Below, in pieces: positions 35,697 through 43,728 of a stretch of DNA of 64,000 bases. A model generated the notes under the pieces. It saw nothing but the letters and a program-made list of their open reading frames with translations. It was not told where the DNA came from and searched no databases. This stretch comes from Ruegeria atlantica (GTDB taxonomy: Bacteria; Pseudomonadota; Alphaproteobacteria; Rhodobacterales; Rhodobacteraceae): positions 62,001 through 126,000 of the forward strand of contig NZ_WQCF01000005.1 in the NCBI RefSeq assembly GCF_013032455.1, read 5' to 3'. How positions within the stretch are numbered: position 1 is the first letter of the stretch; every line of letters starts with the position of its first letter. The position numbers were made by a program, and so were the translations under genes.

Positions 35697-38150
35697 ATGG
35701 TTGATCTTCCCAGCAAGGCCCGAGTGGTCATCATCGGCGGCGGCGTCATCGGATGCTCGGTCGCATATCATCTGACCAAGAAGGGCTGGAAGGATGTAGT
35801 TCTGCTTGAGCGTAAGCAACTGACCAGCGGAACAACATGGCATGCCGCCGGTCTGATTGCCCAGCTGCGGGCAACCGCAAATATGACCAAGTTGGCGAAA
35901 TACAGTCAGGAGCTTTATGGCTCCTTGGAAGAAGAAACCGGTGTGGCCACCGGGTTCAAGCGTTGTGGGTCTATCACCGTGGCGCTAACCGAAGAGCGCA
36001 GGGAAGAGATCTATCGCCAGGCGGCCATGGCGCGGGCTTTTGGTGTCGAGGTCGAAGAGATTTCGAACGAGCGCGTGCAGGAGCTGTATCCGCATATCAA
36101 TCTCGAGGGTGTCAAAGGTGCAGTGTACCTGCCGCTGGATGGGCAGGGCGATCCGGCGAATATCGCCCTTGCGCTGGCCAAGGGCGCGCGGCAACGCGGT
36201 GGCATCGTCAAGGAGCGAGTGAAAGTCGCCGAAATCGTCAAGCAGGGCCGCAAGGTCACGGGTGTCGACTGGGTTGCCGACGATGGCAGCGCATCTGGTC
36301 ATATTGAATGCAAAATGGTGGTAAACTGCGCCGGTATGTGGGGCCACGAAGTTGGACGGATGGCGGGCGTGAACGTACCGCTACATGCGTGCGAACACTT
36401 CTACATCGTGACCGAGAACATCGAAGGCATGACCCAACTGCCTGTGCTGCGGGTTCCGGATGAATATGCCTATTACAAGGAAGACGCGGGTAAGATTCTG
36501 TTGGGTGCCTTTGAGCCGGAATCAAAGCCTTGGGCGATGGAAGGTATCCCCGAGTCGTTTGAGTTTGACCAGCTGCAGGAAGATTTCGACCATTTCGAGC
36601 CGATCCTCGAAAAAGCAGTCGAGCGTGTGCCTCTGCTGGCCGAAGCCGGAATTCATACTTTCTTCAACGGCCCGGAGTCTTTCACTCCGGACGACGCTTA
36701 TCATCTGGGCCTGGCGCCCGAGATGGATAATGTCTGGGTTGCCGCAGGCTTTAACTCGATCGGTATTCAGTCTGCCGGTGGTGCAGGCATGGCATTGGCC
36801 GAATGGATGGACAGCGGAGAGAAGCCGTTTGATTTGGGAGATGTGGACATCAGCCGGATGCAGCCGTTTCAGGGTAATAAAAAATACCTGTTCGAGCGAT
36901 CCAAGGAAACGCTGGGCCTGCTTTATGCGGATCACTTCCCCTATCGTCAGAAGGCCACGGCACGCGGCGTGCGCCGAACCCCGTTCCACCACCACCTGCT
37001 GGAACAGGGCGCTGTGATGGGTGAGCTGGCCGGCTGGGAACGCGCCAACTGGTTTGCCAATGAAGGGCAGGAGCGCGAGTATCAGTACAGCTGGAAGCGC
37101 CAGAACTGGTTTGAAAATTCCGCCGCCGAACACCGTGCCGTGCGCGAGAATGTAGGCATGTATGACATGTCCTCGTTCGGGAAAATCCGCGTTGAAGGCC
37201 CCGATGCCGAGAAATTCATGAATTATGTCGGTGGCGGTGACTACTCGGTGCCGAACGGCAAGATCGTCTATACTCAGTTCCTCAACCGCTCGGGCGGGAT
37301 CGAGGCTGATGTGACTGTCACTCGCCTGTCTGAAACCGCCTATTTGGTTGTCACGCCCGCTGCGACCCGACTGGCCGACCAGACCTGGATGATGCGTCAC
37401 GTGGGTGGTTTCAACGTGGTGATCACGGACGTGACCGCTGGCGAAGGCGTTCTGGCCGTGATGGGCCCGAATGCGCGGGCGCTGCTTGAAAAAGTCTCGC
37501 CTGCTGATTTCTCGAATGCGGCCAACCCGTTTGGTACTGCGCAAGAGGTCGAGCTTGGCTTGGGGCTGGCTCGCGTGCACCGCGTTACTTACGTAGGTGA
37601 GCTTGGTTGGGAGGTTTACGTCTCGTCGGACATGGCCGGGCATGTCTTTGAGACCTTGCACGAGGCCGGGCAGGACTTGGGCCTCAAACTCTGTGGGATG
37701 CACATGATGGATAGCTGTCGGATCGAAAAAGGGTTCCGCCATTTCGGCCACGATATCACCTGTGAAGATCACGTGGTTGATGCGGGCTTGGGCTTCGCCG
37801 TCAAGGTCGACAAGGGCAGCGATTTTATCGGGCGCGAGGCAGTGATTGCGCGCAAGGAAAGCGGGCCGAAAAACCGTCTGGTGCAATTTAAACTGACCGA
37901 TCCAGAACCGCTTCTGTTCCATAATGAACCGATCGTTCGCGACGGCGAGTATGTCGGTTATCTGAGTTCTGGCAACTATGGCCACACGCTGGGTGGCGCT
38001 ATCGGTCTGGGCTATGTTCCTTGTGAGGGGGAAAAGGCGGCGGATGTGCTGGCCTCGACCTATGAGATCGACGTTTGCGGTGTGAAGGTCAAGGCAGAGG
38101 CGTCGCTGAAACCGATGTACGACCCGAAATCCGAACGGGTTAAAGCCTGA
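35697..38150 (+). CDS. Dimethylglycine/sarcosine dehydrogenase (paralogue 2)
   Basis: An 817-residue FAD/GcvT enzyme with the same layout as paralogue 1. The FAD motif RVVIIGGGVIGCSVAYHL and His49 in GTTWHAAGLIAQLRATANMT match the canonical dimethylglycine/sarcosine dehydrogenase group. The GcvT domain starts near residue 430 (HHHLLEQGAVMGELAGWERA) and ends in KPMYDPKSERVKA. It would oxidise an N-methyl glycine, pass the methyl to tetrahydrofolate and electrons to an electron-transfer flavoprotein, in the cytoplasm. The first ~50 residues of the two paralogues are nearly alike, then diverge at the pocket. It closes the nine-gene unit after a 89-base gap that could hold a promoter. Confidence 0.9.
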   Translation: MVDLPSKARVVIIGGGVIGCSVAYHLTKKGWKDVVLLERKQLTSGTTWHAAGLIAQLRATANMTKLAKYSQELYGSLEEETGVATGFKRCGSITVALTEERREEIYRQAAMARAFGVEVEEISNERVQELYPHINLEGVKGAVYLPLDGQGDPANIALALAKGARQRGGIVKERVKVAEIVKQGRKVTGVDWVADDGSASGHIECKMVVNCAGMWGHEVGRMAGVNVPLHACEHFYIVTENIEGMTQLPVLRVPDEYAYYKEDAGKILLGAFEPESKPWAMEGIPESFEFDQLQEDFDHFEPILEKAVERVPLLAEAGIHTFFNGPESFTPDDAYHLGLAPEMDNVWVAAGFNSIGIQSAGGAGMALAEWMDSGEKPFDLGDVDISRMQPFQGNKKYLFERSKETLGLLYADHFPYRQKATARGVRRTPFHHHLLEQGAVMGELAGWERANWFANEGQEREYQYSWKRQNWFENSAAEHRAVRENVGMYDMSSFGKIRVEGPDAEKFMNYVGGGDYSVPNGKIVYTQFLNRSGGIEADVTVTRLSETAYLVVTPAATRLADQTWMMRHVGGFNVVITDVTAGEGVLAVMGPNARALLEKVSPADFSNAANPFGTAQEVELGLGLARVHRVTYVGELGWEVYVSSDMAGHVFETLHEAGQDLGLKLCGMHMMDSCRIEKGFRHFGHDITCEDHVVDAGLGFAVKVDKGSDFIGREAVIARKESGPKNRLVQFKLTDPEPLLFHNEPIVRDGEYVGYLSSGNYGHTLGGAIGLGYVPCEGEKAADVLASTYEIDVCGVKVKAEASLKPMYDPKSERVKA

Positions 38151-38166
38151 TTTGGTTCGAAAGGTT

Positions 38167-38227
38167 GGGGGCTCTGCCCCCGCCGCCCGTTCGGGCGGCT
38201 CCCGCGGGATATTTTTAGCCAGATGAA
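38167..38227 (+). repeat. Dispersed hairpin-plus-tail repeat, copy A
   Basis: Hairpin GGGGGC-TCT-GCCCCC (38167-38181), a second hairpin GCCGCCC-GTTC-GGGCGGC (38182-38199), then a tail GATATTTTTAGCCAGATGAA (ends 38227). The tail recurs with one to three changes at 49325-49346 (inverted) and 51089-51110. This copy is 16 bases after paralogue 2 and may also stop its transcript, since GC stems precede ATATTTTT. Confidence 0.8.
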
Positions 38228-38389
38228 CAGGGGATTCTTGGTCCATCTTGCCTAAGAAGTCTCTGGGAACGTGAAACGCCACTAGGCGCGACATATCAGA
38301 ATTCTTGATGACCTGCTTCACAGTTTTAACAGTTCCCAACCAAGTCTGATTTGCCGTAGAGACGTAGGGTATCAGTCGGAGACCCCACC

Positions 38390-39295
38390 GTGGCAGACAC
38401 CCCCGTACCGCCAAACACTATGGATACGCCCAAAGGGCTGGCGCTGGCCGTCACAGCTTATGTTTTGTGGGGTTTTCTGCCGCTGTATATGAAGGCCGTG
38501 GCTCATGTGGGTGCGTCCGAAGTTGTTGCGCATCGCGTCATCTGGTCTGTTCCCGTAGCTGGGTTGCTGTTGGTGATGTTAGGGCGGACGCGGGATCTGA
38601 AGGCGGCACTGGCAAACCCGAAAATGTTGGCGATGGCCTGTCTGACTGCTGCGCTCATATCCGTAAACTGGGCAATTTATGTCTGGGCAATTGCCAGTGG
38701 GAATGCGTTGGATGCGGCGCTGGGGTATTACATCAACCCGCTATTCAGCATCGCGCTGGGTGCGGTTTTACTGCGTGAACCGTTAACGAAAATCCAACTC
38801 GTGGCGGTGGCGATTGCAGCGCTGGGCGTTCTGGTTCTTATTGTCGAGGCTGGCAGCTTGCCTTGGGCTGCGCTTGGACTGATGGTCAGCTGGGGATTTT
38901 ATGCCTTTTTCAAGCGGTCACTTCCTATCGGACCCAATCAGGGCTTTCTGCTTGAGGTTCTTATCCTGCTGATCCCGGCGCTGGCCTATGTTACGTGGCT
39001 GGGTGTGCAAGGCACCGGACATTTTGGCGTGGGCGTGACAGACACCATTCTGCTTGCCAGTGCGGGAGTAGTAACGGCTGTGCCTCTGCTGGTCTATGCC
39101 AATGGGGCCAAGCTGGTGCGGCTGTCCACGATGGGCATCCTTCAATATATTGCGCCAACCATGATTTTCATCACCGCCATCACCGTGTTTGGCGAACAGA
39201 TTGACCGTGGACGTATGATTGCGTTTCCGCTGATCTGGACGGCTTTGATCGTCTATTCGATCCCGATGATCCGGCAAATGCGGGCTCAGGCCTGA
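38390..39295 (+). CDS. rarD: RarD-type EamA-family transporter
   Basis: A 301-residue inner-membrane protein with ten helices in two EamA halves. LAVTAYVLWGFLPLYMKAVAH, VVAHRVIWSVP and ALGYYINPLFSIALGAVLLREP match the RarD subfamily (named from chloramphenicol-sensitive mutants; true substrate unknown). A GTG start follows CGGAGA; an internal ATG at 38420 is possible. The last 10 bases overlap the convergent SGNH hydrolase gene. Confidence 0.9.
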   Translation: MADTPVPPNTMDTPKGLALAVTAYVLWGFLPLYMKAVAHVGASEVVAHRVIWSVPVAGLLLVMLGRTRDLKAALANPKMLAMACLTAALISVNWAIYVWAIASGNALDAALGYYINPLFSIALGAVLLREPLTKIQLVAVAIAALGVLVLIVEAGSLPWAALGLMVSWGFYAFFKRSLPIGPNQGFLLEVLILLIPALAYVTWLGVQGTGHFGVGVTDTILLASAGVVTAVPLLVYANGAKLVRLSTMGILQYIAPTMIFITAITVFGEQIDRGRMIAFPLIWTALIVYSIPMIRQMRAQA

Positions 39296-39990
39296 CGCAG
39301 AAGGCGGGCGGCTTCGGCGGCCCAGATGGCATAGGCTTTCGGGCTGGGATGATAGCCGTCTGGGGCCGCCAGGGTTGGGTCGTCGGGTAAATCCAATGCC
39401 AGATGCCGCGCCTGAGGAAAGTTGGCTGCAACCTGTTGCAGACCTCGATCCAGCCGTGCGGCCTGGCAGCCAAGAACCCAGGCCAGTGGTTGTGGTAAGG
39501 CGGGAAAGCGGTGCATCTGTGGTACGGCTGTAACGACCAGTCGCCGCACACCCAAAGTATCGGTTAATAATTGGAGAAGCTCGGTCTGTCGTTCGACAAA
39601 GCGCCTGCGGGTGGTTGCGCAGGTCACGTCATTTACACCCAACGCTGTGACGGCCATGTCGAACTGGCCGTTCAGCCCTTGCAGCCGTTCGATCGTATCC
39701 TGCGTGGTGTACCCGGTCGCGGCTTCCAATCGCCATTCCACCGCATAGTGTTTGGCCAGCGCGGCCACGAGATACCCGGACAGAGCCTGCGCCTGTGTTC
39801 CCGCGCCGACCCCGGCGGCTGAGCTGTCTCCGGCAATCAGAAGACGCAATCGGGGTCCTCGTCCTTCGCGCCCTTTGCGGGGGCCAATCGGCTCGGGCAG
39901 CAGTTGGGCTTTGCGTCGCACCGACAGGCCCTGGGCCGCCAGCACTGGCAGCAACGGCACGCGTAACAGTTGATCCGGGGCAACAGGCAT
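39286..39990 (-). CDS. SGNH/GDSL hydrolase
   Basis: A 234-residue esterase-type hydrolase. Block I is LLIAGDSSAAGVGAG with the nucleophile Ser, block III is TALGVNDVT and block V is PDGYHPSPKAYAIWA with the catalytic Asp and His. There is no signal peptide; the N-terminal 40 residues are Arg/Pro/Leu-rich. The substrate (an ester or acyl-carbohydrate) is unknown. The start is 2 bases after the stop of the SnoaL-like gene, so translation is probably coupled. Confidence 0.87.
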   Translation of the reverse strand: MPVAPDQLLRVPLLPVLAAQGLSVRRKAQLLPEPIGPRKGREGRGPRLRLLIAGDSSAAGVGAGTQAQALSGYLVAALAKHYAVEWRLEAATGYTTQDTIERLQGLNGQFDMAVTALGVNDVTCATTRRRFVERQTELLQLLTDTLGVRRLVVTAVPQMHRFPALPQPLAWVLGCQAARLDRGLQQVAANFPQARHLALDLPDDPTLAAPDGYHPSPKAYAIWAAEAARLLRQA

Positions 39991-39992
39991 GG

Positions 39993-40403
39993 TCAGCTTA
40001 GCGCCTTCTTGAATTCAAGGAACCGCGCGTCGGTCATTATGCGAGCCATCATTGCCTCGCGCAACGCGCCAATGGTTTTGTGGGGGCGCATGACAACCTC
40101 GATATCTTGGATCAGCCCGTCGTCGTTCAAGGTGATCAGGTCGACACCCACGGCGTCCAGATCCCCGACCTTGCATTGGAATTCCAGGGCCCAATCCTTG
40201 CCGTCGCCCATTACACGGCGATAGCGAAAGTCCGAGAACACCTGACCCACATGCCCCAGTACTGCCGCCACCGGTGCGCGGCCAGTCCAGGTGCTGTAGT
40301 AGGTCGGAGGGGAGAACCGCACTTCTTCGGCCAGCAACTCGTGGATCAGGCTCTCATCGCCCTTCGCGACGATCTCTTGCATGCGTTTGATCGTAGGGTG
40401 CAT
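39993..40403 (-). CDS. SnoaL/NTF2-like domain protein
   Basis: A 136-residue cone-shaped SnoaL/NTF2-like domain: an N-terminal helix (MQEIVAKGDESLIHELLAEE), then VRFSPPTYYSTWTGRAPVAAV and strand-rich segments ending in DIEVVMRPHKTIGALREAM. These folds serve as small isomerases, hydrolases or binding proteins; no function can be named. The ATG follows GGAAGGAGAGACG, a strong site, which excludes the much longer upstream in-frame start. It is the first gene of a pair with the SGNH hydrolase and divergent from the RluA-type gene. Confidence 0.83.
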   Translation of the reverse strand: MHPTIKRMQEIVAKGDESLIHELLAEEVRFSPPTYYSTWTGRAPVAAVLGHVGQVFSDFRYRRVMGDGKDWALEFQCKVGDLDAVGVDLITLNDDGLIQDIEVVMRPHKTIGALREAMMARIMTDARFLEFKKALS

Positions 40404-40501
40404 CGTCTCTCCTTCCGCCTCTGCGGTGAGAGTTGCCGAACCCGCCTGTTCCGGCAAGCGCGACGTTGCGGGAGGTCGCGCGCTGCGATAGGCAGGCGCG
40501 C

Positions 40502-41149
40502 ATGAGCGAGACCTATGATCCCCCGAAAACCCCTCTGGACGTGCTGCATGAAGATGCGCAGCTGATTGTGGTGAATAAACCCTCGGGCCTATTGTCAGTG
40601 CCAGGGCGGGGCGAGCATCTGGCCGATTGCCTGCTGACACGGGTGCAGGCGGCGTTTCCGCAGGCGCTGTTGGTGCATCGGTTGGATCGGGACACGTCCG
40701 GTGTCATGGTCTTTGCCCATACGCCTCATGCGCAGCGACATCTGAGTATGCAGTTCGAGAGCCGCCAGACCCGAAAGACCTATGTGGCGCGAGTCTGGGG
40801 ACGGGTTAAGGAAAAGACGGGCACTGTCGATCTGCCGCTGATCGTGGACTGGCCCAACCGTCCCCGCCAAATGGTGTGTCATGAGACAGGTAAGCAAGCC
40901 GTCACCGATTGGCGTGTGGTCAAGCATGAGGGTGAAACAACACGCCTGCGCCTTTTCCCCAAGACTGGCCGGTCGCACCAGCTGCGGGTGCACATGCAGG
41001 CGTTGGGCCACCCGATCTTGGGTGACCCTTTCTATGCCGAAGGTCCGGCACGCGAGTTCCCCCGCCTGATGCTGCATTCGGAGGAACTGCGTCTGAAGAA
41101 CCCCGAAGGTGGGGTTTCCATGAAATTCCGCGCCAAGGCAGATTTCTGA
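40502..41149 (+). CDS. RluA-family RNA pseudouridine synthase
   Basis: A 215-residue catalytic domain without an S4 RNA-binding domain, like the short RluA branch. LIVVNKPSGLLSVPG is motif I, VHRLDRDTSGVMVFAH holds catalytic Asp62, and FPKTGRSHQLRVHMQALGHPILGD is the C-terminal signature. It isomerises uridine to pseudouridine in rRNA or tRNA; the exact site (23S 746/tRNA 32 for RluA proper) is not certain. The ATG is chosen since the family begins just before the DVLHEDAQLIVVNKP strand. Confidence 0.9.
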   Translation: MSETYDPPKTPLDVLHEDAQLIVVNKPSGLLSVPGRGEHLADCLLTRVQAAFPQALLVHRLDRDTSGVMVFAHTPHAQRHLSMQFESRQTRKTYVARVWGRVKEKTGTVDLPLIVDWPNRPRQMVCHETGKQAVTDWRVVKHEGETTRLRLFPKTGRSHQLRVHMQALGHPILGDPFYAEGPAREFPRLMLHSEELRLKNPEGGVSMKFRAKADF

Positions 41150-41151
41150 TC

Positions 41152-41337
41152 CTAGACCGTGCTGGTCCACAGCATTTTCAGATTGCCCAGAGAAAACCGT
41201 TTGGTCCGCTTACGTGGGGTGCAGGGCTGGCGGGCGGCCATGATCTCGCGTTCAATCTCAAAGGCACGCAGACTGTGATCCTGCGCCCAGCGATCCAGTT
41301 TCAGGGTCATCATCACGTGATTGTCGAGGCTCGGCAT
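41152..41337 (-). CDS. Small basic protein, unknown
   Basis: A 61-residue protein with a strong AAGGAG site seven bases before its ATG (MPSLDNHVMMTLKLDRWAQD). It is rich in Arg and Lys (RQPCTPRKRTKRFSLGN), with one cysteine and no signal peptide or membrane helix. I do not recognise a family. It ends 2 bases from the convergent RluA-type gene and is divergent from the WYL-regulator gene. The good ribosome binding site supports it being real. Confidence 0.6.
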   Translation of the reverse strand: MPSLDNHVMMTLKLDRWAQDHSLRAFEIEREIMAARQPCTPRKRTKRFSLGNLKMLWTSTV

Positions 41338-41439
41338 GGGATTTCTCCTTTTGTCTGATCCCATGTTTCGCCCATCACTCCTGACACCGCGTTGTCAGGG
41401 GGGTGTGCTAGAGTGTCAGCAGATCAACCGGAGACTTTC

Positions 41440-42132
41440 ATGCGCCGATCAACTCGCCTGTTCGAAATCATCCAGATTCTGCGCGCGGCCAAAGCGCCCG
41501 TGACGGCCGAGGCGCTTGCCGAACAGCTCGAAGTGTCCGCACGCACGGTCTATCGTGATATTGCCGCATTGCAGGCCCAGCGCACCCCAATCGAAGGCGA
41601 GGCCGGAGTTGGTTACCTGATGCGCCGCGGCTATGATCTGCCGCCATTGAATTTCGATGCCGAAGAGGTCGAGGCGTTGTGGGTTGGGTTGTCGATGCTG
41701 ACGCGGACCGGTGACAGCACTTTGCAACAGGCCGCCGAGCGGGTGTGCCGAAAGATTGAGGCACTGCGCGTTCCAACTGACTGGCTGCATGTGGCCCCTT
41801 GGGGTGCGCCCTTGGACGATCCGGAAAAAGGGTGCGTGCCCGTGGTGAATTATCGTGAAGCGATTCGTAACGAACGCAAAATCCGTATCACCTATGAGGA
41901 TGCCGAAGGCGAGCGGACGGATCGGATCGTTCGCCCCGTGGCCCTGATCTATCATATTGAATGCACCATGCTGGCGGGCTGGTGCGAGTTGCGGAATGGA
42001 TTCCGCCATTTCCGTACAGACCGTATTTGGGCTTGTGAACTGACCGCAGATCACTTTTGCGGGCAGGGGCAAGCGTTGCGCGAGATCTGGCAGGAACAGA
42101 ACCGTTTGGATGCGCCAGCGCGGGTCTCCTAA
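41440..42132 (+). CDS. YafY-type HTH-WYL transcriptional regulator
   Basis: A 230-residue regulator: an N-terminal HTH_11 winged helix (RLFEIIQILRAAKAPVTAEA, SARTVYRDIAALQAQ) and, from ~residue 135, a WYL domain (YREAIRNERKIRITYEDAEG, RIVRPVALIYHIECTMLAGW) that senses a ligand, possibly nucleic acid or nucleotide. Its target is unknown; there is no defence or DNA-repair cluster beside it, and the divergent neighbour is the 61-residue protein. ATG with CCGGAGAC upstream. Confidence 0.9.
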   Translation: MRRSTRLFEIIQILRAAKAPVTAEALAEQLEVSARTVYRDIAALQAQRTPIEGEAGVGYLMRRGYDLPPLNFDAEEVEALWVGLSMLTRTGDSTLQQAAERVCRKIEALRVPTDWLHVAPWGAPLDDPEKGCVPVVNYREAIRNERKIRITYEDAEGERTDRIVRPVALIYHIECTMLAGWCELRNGFRHFRTDRIWACELTADHFCGQGQALREIWQEQNRLDAPARVS

Positions 42133-42250
42133 GTGGCGGGTATTCGCCTATTTCACCGGATTGTTGCTTGAGCCCCTCTGCGGGCGCAGTGATATACTGC
42201 ACCAAACAATATGCGCCCGGTGAACGGGTGCCGGAGCAGAAGGTAATATC

Positions 42251-42922
42251 ATGATGATTTCCAAATATGTTTTGTCTGCGGGGCTGTGCTCGGGCTTGTT
42301 TCTGGCTGCTTGTACGGACCCGGCTACATTGAACCTGCCCGCGGACCCCAATCAAAACACCAAACAGGGCGCACTTCTGGGCGGTCTGGTCGGGGCCGGT
42401 GTGGGGGCAATTGCAAATGATTCCGACCCGCTTCTGGGTGCGTTGGCCGGTGGTGCCATCGGTGCGGCCGGGGGTGGCTTGATTGGCAACCAGTTGGACC
42501 AGCAGGCGGCAGAACTGCGTCAGCAATTGGCCAATGATGGTATTACCGTCACCAATGCGGGCGATCGCCTGATCGTCACTGTGCCAAACGATATCTCTTT
42601 TAACACCGACAGCGCGACTGTGCGCCCGGCTCTGCGGGCAGATTTGGTGCGCGTGGGTCAAAACCTGACGCGGTACCCCAACTCTAGCGTTCAGGTTATC
42701 GGTCACACCGATAGCGATGGTGAGGCGTCTTATAATCAGGCCCTGTCCGAGCGCCGCGCCCGGTCTGTTGCGGATATTCTGCAGGCTAATGGCGTAAATG
42801 GTGCCCGGATGTCGACGATTGGTCTGGGTGAGAACCGGCCTGCCGCCTCGAACCTGACGCCAGAGGGCAAGGCCCGGAACCGCCGGGTCGATATCGAGGT
42901 TATACCCAACAGTCGCACATAG
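42251..42922 (+). CDS. OmpA-family lipoprotein with glycine zipper
   Basis: A 223-residue lipoprotein. The lipobox LFLAAC places the lipid on Cys21. Residues ~35-80 form a glycine-zipper segment (GALLGGLVGAGVGAI, GALAGGAIGAAGGGLIGN) that could enter a membrane. The C-terminal OmpA domain (~105-220) binds peptidoglycan: ISFNTDSATVRPALRADL, VIGHTDSDGEASYNQALSER, RNRRVDIEV. This YiaD-like layout tethers the outer membrane to the cell wall. A terminator follows, so the gene is monocistronic. ATG 42254 is an equal choice. Confidence 0.92.
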   Translation: MMISKYVLSAGLCSGLFLAACTDPATLNLPADPNQNTKQGALLGGLVGAGVGAIANDSDPLLGALAGGAIGAAGGGLIGNQLDQQAAELRQQLANDGITVTNAGDRLIVTVPNDISFNTDSATVRPALRADLVRVGQNLTRYPNSSVQVIGHTDSDGEASYNQALSERRARSVADILQANGVNGARMSTIGLGENRPAASNLTPEGKARNRRVDIEVIPNSRT

Positions 42923-42929
42923 TTTGTCG

Positions 42930-42954
42930 GGGGCGCCTTCGGGTGCCCCTTTTT
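42930..42954 (+). terminator. Rho-independent terminator of the OmpA-like gene
   Basis: An 8-bp stem with one G-T pair (GGGGCGCC at 42930-42937, GGTGCCCC at 42942-42949), a TTCG tetraloop and five T. Confidence 0.92.
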
Positions 42955-43038
42955 CGCACAGTGACTGCGCGTCACTTGGCCTTTGGCACGCCTGCCGCTT
43001 GGGCTAGCTATTGGGAAACACCTTAGCGGAGTTACCCG

Positions 43039-43581
43039 ATGTCCGAACCGATCTTGCTGAGCCTTTCAGGCTCTCTGCGCCAAAGCGCGACCAACCGCAA
43101 ATTGTTGCGAGAGGCAGCGCGGCTGTTCAACCCCGGCACCCATATCGAGGCCGATCTGAATCTGCCGCTCTACGATGGTGATCTGGAGAATGGTGAGGGC
43201 ATCCCCGCTTCCGTGCAGACTTTATCCGATCAGATCGCGCAGGCTCATGCGGTGATCATCTCGACGCCTGAATACAACAAAGGCCCGTCTGGTGTTCTGA
43301 AGAACGCTCTGGATTGGGTCAGCCGGACTGAAGGTCGCCCATGGGCTGACAAACCTGTGGCCGTGATGTCGGCAGCTGCAGGCCGTGCGGGGGGAGAACG
43401 CGCACAGATGGTATTGCGTAGCTATATGGTGCCGTTCCAACCGCGCATTCTGCAGGGGCCGGAAATTCACTTGGCCAACAGTTCGAACGAGTTCGACGAG
43501 CAGGGAAAACTGACCAGCGACCGCTATGAAAGCAGCTTGCGGACCCTAATGCAGAAATTGCGATCCGAGGCAGGCTTCTAG
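43039..43581 (+). CDS. NADPH-dependent FMN reductase
   Basis: A 180-residue flavodoxin-like protein. The FMN phosphate loop is ILLSLSGSLRQSATNRKLLR and the second conserved block is VIISTPEYNKGPSGVLKNALDWVSR, as in azoreductase/chromate-reductase-type proteins. It reduces FMN or quinones with NADPH in the cytoplasm. No partner oxygenase is adjacent. It ends with the frame intact and is convergent with the MnmC1-like gene, 147 bases of unassigned sequence lying between. Confidence 0.92.
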   Translation: MSEPILLSLSGSLRQSATNRKLLREAARLFNPGTHIEADLNLPLYDGDLENGEGIPASVQTLSDQIAQAHAVIISTPEYNKGPSGVLKNALDWVSRTEGRPWADKPVAVMSAAAGRAGGERAQMVLRSYMVPFQPRILQGPEIHLANSSNEFDEQGKLTSDRYESSLRTLMQKLRSEAGF

Positions 43582-43728
43582 CGCTTATTCCTACAGGACT
43601 GGTTGTCGTGCCCACCATGGCAGAAGCAATTCAGACCGATGAAAGGGGCCCGGCGCGCTTCTGATGTATTTTGAAACGGCAATTCTGTGCCGGAACAGCC
43701 GCGTATGTTGGCAGATGCGGTCTTGCGA

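Noticed and set aside
36522-38414. Long open frame (630 codons) on the minus strand across dehydrogenase paralogue 2
   Set aside because: It mirrors the plus-strand gene, has no domain similarity I recognise and no ribosome binding site. Long antisense frames are common opposite GC-rich genes with strong codon bias.
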